In this document: positions 22,912 through 24,649 of the stretch, piece after piece
Layout of the letters: every line of letters starts with the position of its first letter
Numbering within the stretch: position 1 is the stretch's first letter
From: Desulfuromonadaceae bacterium
Lineage (GTDB): Bacteria > Desulfobacterota > Desulfuromonadia > Desulfuromonadales > Desulfuromonadaceae
Assembly (NCBI GenBank): GCA_027065245.1
Contig: JAMOOS010000353.1
Span: 1-24,649 of the forward strand
Reading direction: 5' to 3'
DNA length: 24,649 nucleotides
Position numbers and translations under genes: made by a program
The notes under the pieces: generated by a model
Databases searched by the model: none
Told to the model about the DNA's origin: nothing
The model's input: the letters and a program-made list of their open reading frames with translations, nothing else

Positions 22912-24178
22912 TATCTGCCTGTGGCTGGTGTTGCTGGTGCCGGTGCCGGTATATCTGCTGTTGTCGGCGGCGCGCGGCAAGGTGCGCCGTGGTATAAAGG
23001 AGCGGCTGGGGCTGTTTGATGCGCAGCGTTTCGCGGCCTGCGCCGGGCGGCAGGTGTTGTGGATTCACGCGGTATCAGTGGGGGAAACCCGCGCCGCCAT
23101 CTCTCTGATAAAGGCGTTGCGACACGATTATCCCGAGGCGTATCTGCTGCTGTCCAATGTTACCGAAACCGGCCATGCCATTGCCAGTGAAATCAAGGAG
23201 ATCGACGCCGCCATCTACTTTCCTGTGGATATTGCCCTGGTGGTGCGCCGGGTGCTCGATCTGGTGCGTCCCAGCCAGGTGCTGATTGTGGAAACCGAGT
23301 TGTGGCCCGGTTTTATCCATCAGTGTCATCGGCGTGGCATCCCCGTTCATCTGGTCAACGGGCGGATATCCGACCGCTCCTATCCCCGCTACATGCTGGT
23401 ACGTCGTCTGTTGCGACCGCTGCTGGCTCAGCTGACATCCATGTGCATGCAGTCGCAACTGGACGCCGAGCGGATTCTCGCCATGGGCGCGCCGCCGCAG
23501 CGGGTGGTGGTTACCGGCAACATCAAATTTGATATGCAATCCACCATTGCGCCCGATGTCGATTCCGCCCGTTTGCGCGACGAATTTGCCATCGACAGCG
23601 GTTGTCGCGTTCTGGTGGCTGGCAGCACTCACGCCGGTGAAGAGGAGCAGATTGTCGCCGTATACAAGCGATTGCTGCATCGCCATGCCGATCTGCTGCT
23701 GATTCTGGTGCCGCGCCACCCTCAACGCTGCCGTCAGGTGGCTACCATGCTGGCGGAAAACGAATTGCCGTGGCGGTTGCGCAGCGACGCGGCGGTTACC
23801 GTTGGCGGCGGTGATGTGCTGCTGGTGGACAGTATCGGCGAGATGCTGCAGTTCTACCATCTGGCCGATGTGGTGTTTGTCGGCGGCAGCCTGGTGCCGG
23901 TGGGCGGACACAATATCCTCGAAGCGGCGCTGGTACGCAAGGCAGTGCTGTTCGGCCCGCACATGCATAATTTTCGTGAAATTGCCGCCATGATTACCAA
24001 AGCGCAGGGCTGTGGTGAAGTGCGCGACGGCGAAGATCTGTTTCGCCTGCTCGATCAACTGCTTGAGCAACCGCAGCGCTGCCGCACAATGGGTGAAAAG
24101 AGCTGGCAGCTGTTGCAGGACAACGCCGGTGCCAGCCGTGCCACACTGCGCGAGATTGCCCGATGCGCACCCGATTAG
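22892..24178 (+). CDS. waaA: 3-deoxy-D-manno-octulosonic acid (Kdo) transferase
   Basis: WaaA (KdtA, GT30) transfers Kdo from CMP-Kdo to lipid IVA on the cytoplasmic face of the inner membrane. The 428-residue protein has an N-terminal membrane anchor (about 4-26). HAVSVGETRAAISL follows with the catalytic-type Glu at 65, then VETELWPGF, TGNIKFDMQ, VAGSTHAGEEEQI, LVPRHPQR and a GGSLVPVGGHNILEAA donor-binding block. Whether it adds one, two or more Kdo residues cannot be told from sequence. ATG at 22892 has GGAG 4 nt upstream; an in-frame GTG at 22868 is the alternative. It overlaps the DUF374 gene by 20 bp and lpxK by 16 bp. Confidence 0.96.
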   Translation: MVYLLYDICLWLVLLVPVPVYLLLSAARGKVRRGIKERLGLFDAQRFAACAGRQVLWIHAVSVGETRAAISLIKALRHDYPEAYLLLSNVTETGHAIASEIKEIDAAIYFPVDIALVVRRVLDLVRPSQVLIVETELWPGFIHQCHRRGIPVHLVNGRISDRSYPRYMLVRRLLRPLLAQLTSMCMQSQLDAERILAMGAPPQRVVVTGNIKFDMQSTIAPDVDSARLRDEFAIDSGCRVLVAGSTHAGEEEQIVAVYKRLLHRHADLLLILVPRHPQRCRQVATMLAENELPWRLRSDAAVTVGGGDVLLVDSIGEMLQFYHLADVVFVGGSLVPVGGHNILEAALVRKAVLFGPHMHNFREIAAMITKAQGCGEVRDGEDLFRLLDQLLEQPQRCRTMGEKSWQLLQDNAGASRATLREIARCAPD

Positions 24179-24649
24179 CTTTGTTTTACCGCCGTCTGGC
24201 GCGCGACGGTGCCAGCAGTGGCGCTGAGCGGGCCGTGCTGGCGCTGCTGTTGCCGCTTAGCTGGTTGTATGCGCTGCTGATGCGTCTGCGGGCGCTGGCG
24301 TATCGGCGTGGCTGGTTGCAGGTGTACCGTGCTGCGGTGCCGGTGATCTCCGTCGGCAATCTGGCTGTGGGCGGCAGCGGCAAAACACCTTTGGTGGATT
24401 TTCTCCTGCGGGAGTCGCTGCGCGGGCGGCGGGTGGCGGTGGTGAGCCGTGGTTACGGTGGTCAACTATGTGGCAGTGTGCAGGTGGTGAGCGGTGGCGA
24501 TGGTCGCGCGCCGCTGTTAAGCGCCGTAGAGTGCGGCGATGAACCGTACCTGCTGGCGCGGCGCAATCCGCAGGTGGTGGTGATTATTGCCGCGCGCCGC
24601 CGCGATGGTATTGACCTGGCGCGGCGCCGCTTTGGCGTGGAAGCGGTGG
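24163..24649 (+). CDS. lpxK: Tetraacyldisaccharide 4'-kinase (3' end outside window)
   Basis: LpxK phosphorylates the 4' position of the lipid A disaccharide, giving lipid IVA, the substrate of WaaA. The frame is open from ATG 24163 to the window edge (162 residues; complete family members are about 320-350). It shows an N-terminal hydrophobic membrane-association segment (about 22-42), the P-loop ISVGNLAVGGSGKTP (63-76) and VAVVSRGYGG, then the GDEPYLLARR block. The start overlaps waaA by 16 bp, so no ribosome binding site of its own is needed. Confidence 0.95.
   Translation, partial: MRTRLALFYRRLARDGASSGAERAVLALLLPLSWLYALLMRLRALAYRRGWLQVYRAAVPVISVGNLAVGGSGKTPLVDFLLRESLRGRRVAVVSRGYGGQLCGSVQVVSGGDGRAPLLSAVECGDEPYLLARRNPQVVVIIAARRRDGIDLARRRFGVEAV

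Noticed and set aside
1..24649. Mobile elements, CRISPR arrays, tRNA or rRNA genes, defence islands
   Set aside because: No transposase or integrase, no regularly spaced repeats, no tRNA- or rRNA-like sequence and no accessory gene content were seen. The window is compact core genome.

Overview
The window looks like a chromosomal housekeeping region of a Gram-negative, moderately GC-rich bacterium. The gene order (phoH, 7TM-HD, ybeY, corC, lnt, prfB, lysS, lolC, lolD, bamA, skp, lpxD, fabZ, lpxA, lpxB, msbA, DUF374 acyltransferase, waaA, lpxK) resembles that of Desulfuromonadales/Geobacter-type bacteria (former Deltaproteobacteria). That placement is an inference from gene order and protein style, not a measured match.

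Layout. Positions 1-2727 are on the minus strand: enolase (eno), then, 63 bp further on in its direction of transcription, a CHASE2-domain membrane sensor that runs off the left edge and is probably an adenylate/guanylate cyclase. Positions 2728-3199 form a divergent control region. It holds two inverted repeats, a candidate sigma-70 promoter, and two candidate small ORFs (29 and 54 codons) joined to each other and to phoH by stop/start overlaps. Everything from phoH to the right edge is on the plus strand, tightly packed, mostly with overlapping or nearly touching genes.

How the genes work together. The first plus-strand block (phoH, HD phosphohydrolase, ybeY, corC, lnt) combines RNA/ribosome maturation, probable cyclic-dinucleotide hydrolysis and apolipoprotein N-acylation. 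The second (prfB with an intact programmed +1 frameshift, lysS) is translation. The third builds the outer membrane: LolC/LolD export lipoproteins, Skp chaperones outer-membrane proteins to BamA, and LpxD, FabZ, LpxA, LpxB, LpxK, WaaA, the DUF374 acyltransferase and MsbA make and flip lipid A-Kdo. Candidate internal promoters precede lysS and bamA.

I saw no mobile element, CRISPR array, rRNA or tRNA, phage gene or defence system. I do not see a clearly new biological system. The points most worth a second look are the small-ORF chain and paired operators ahead of phoH, a strong strand-specific RNA hairpin between eno and the CHASE2 gene, the 107-bp HD/ybeY overlap carrying a 12-bp tandem repeat, and the lack of an lpxI/lpxH gene between lpxA and lpxB.
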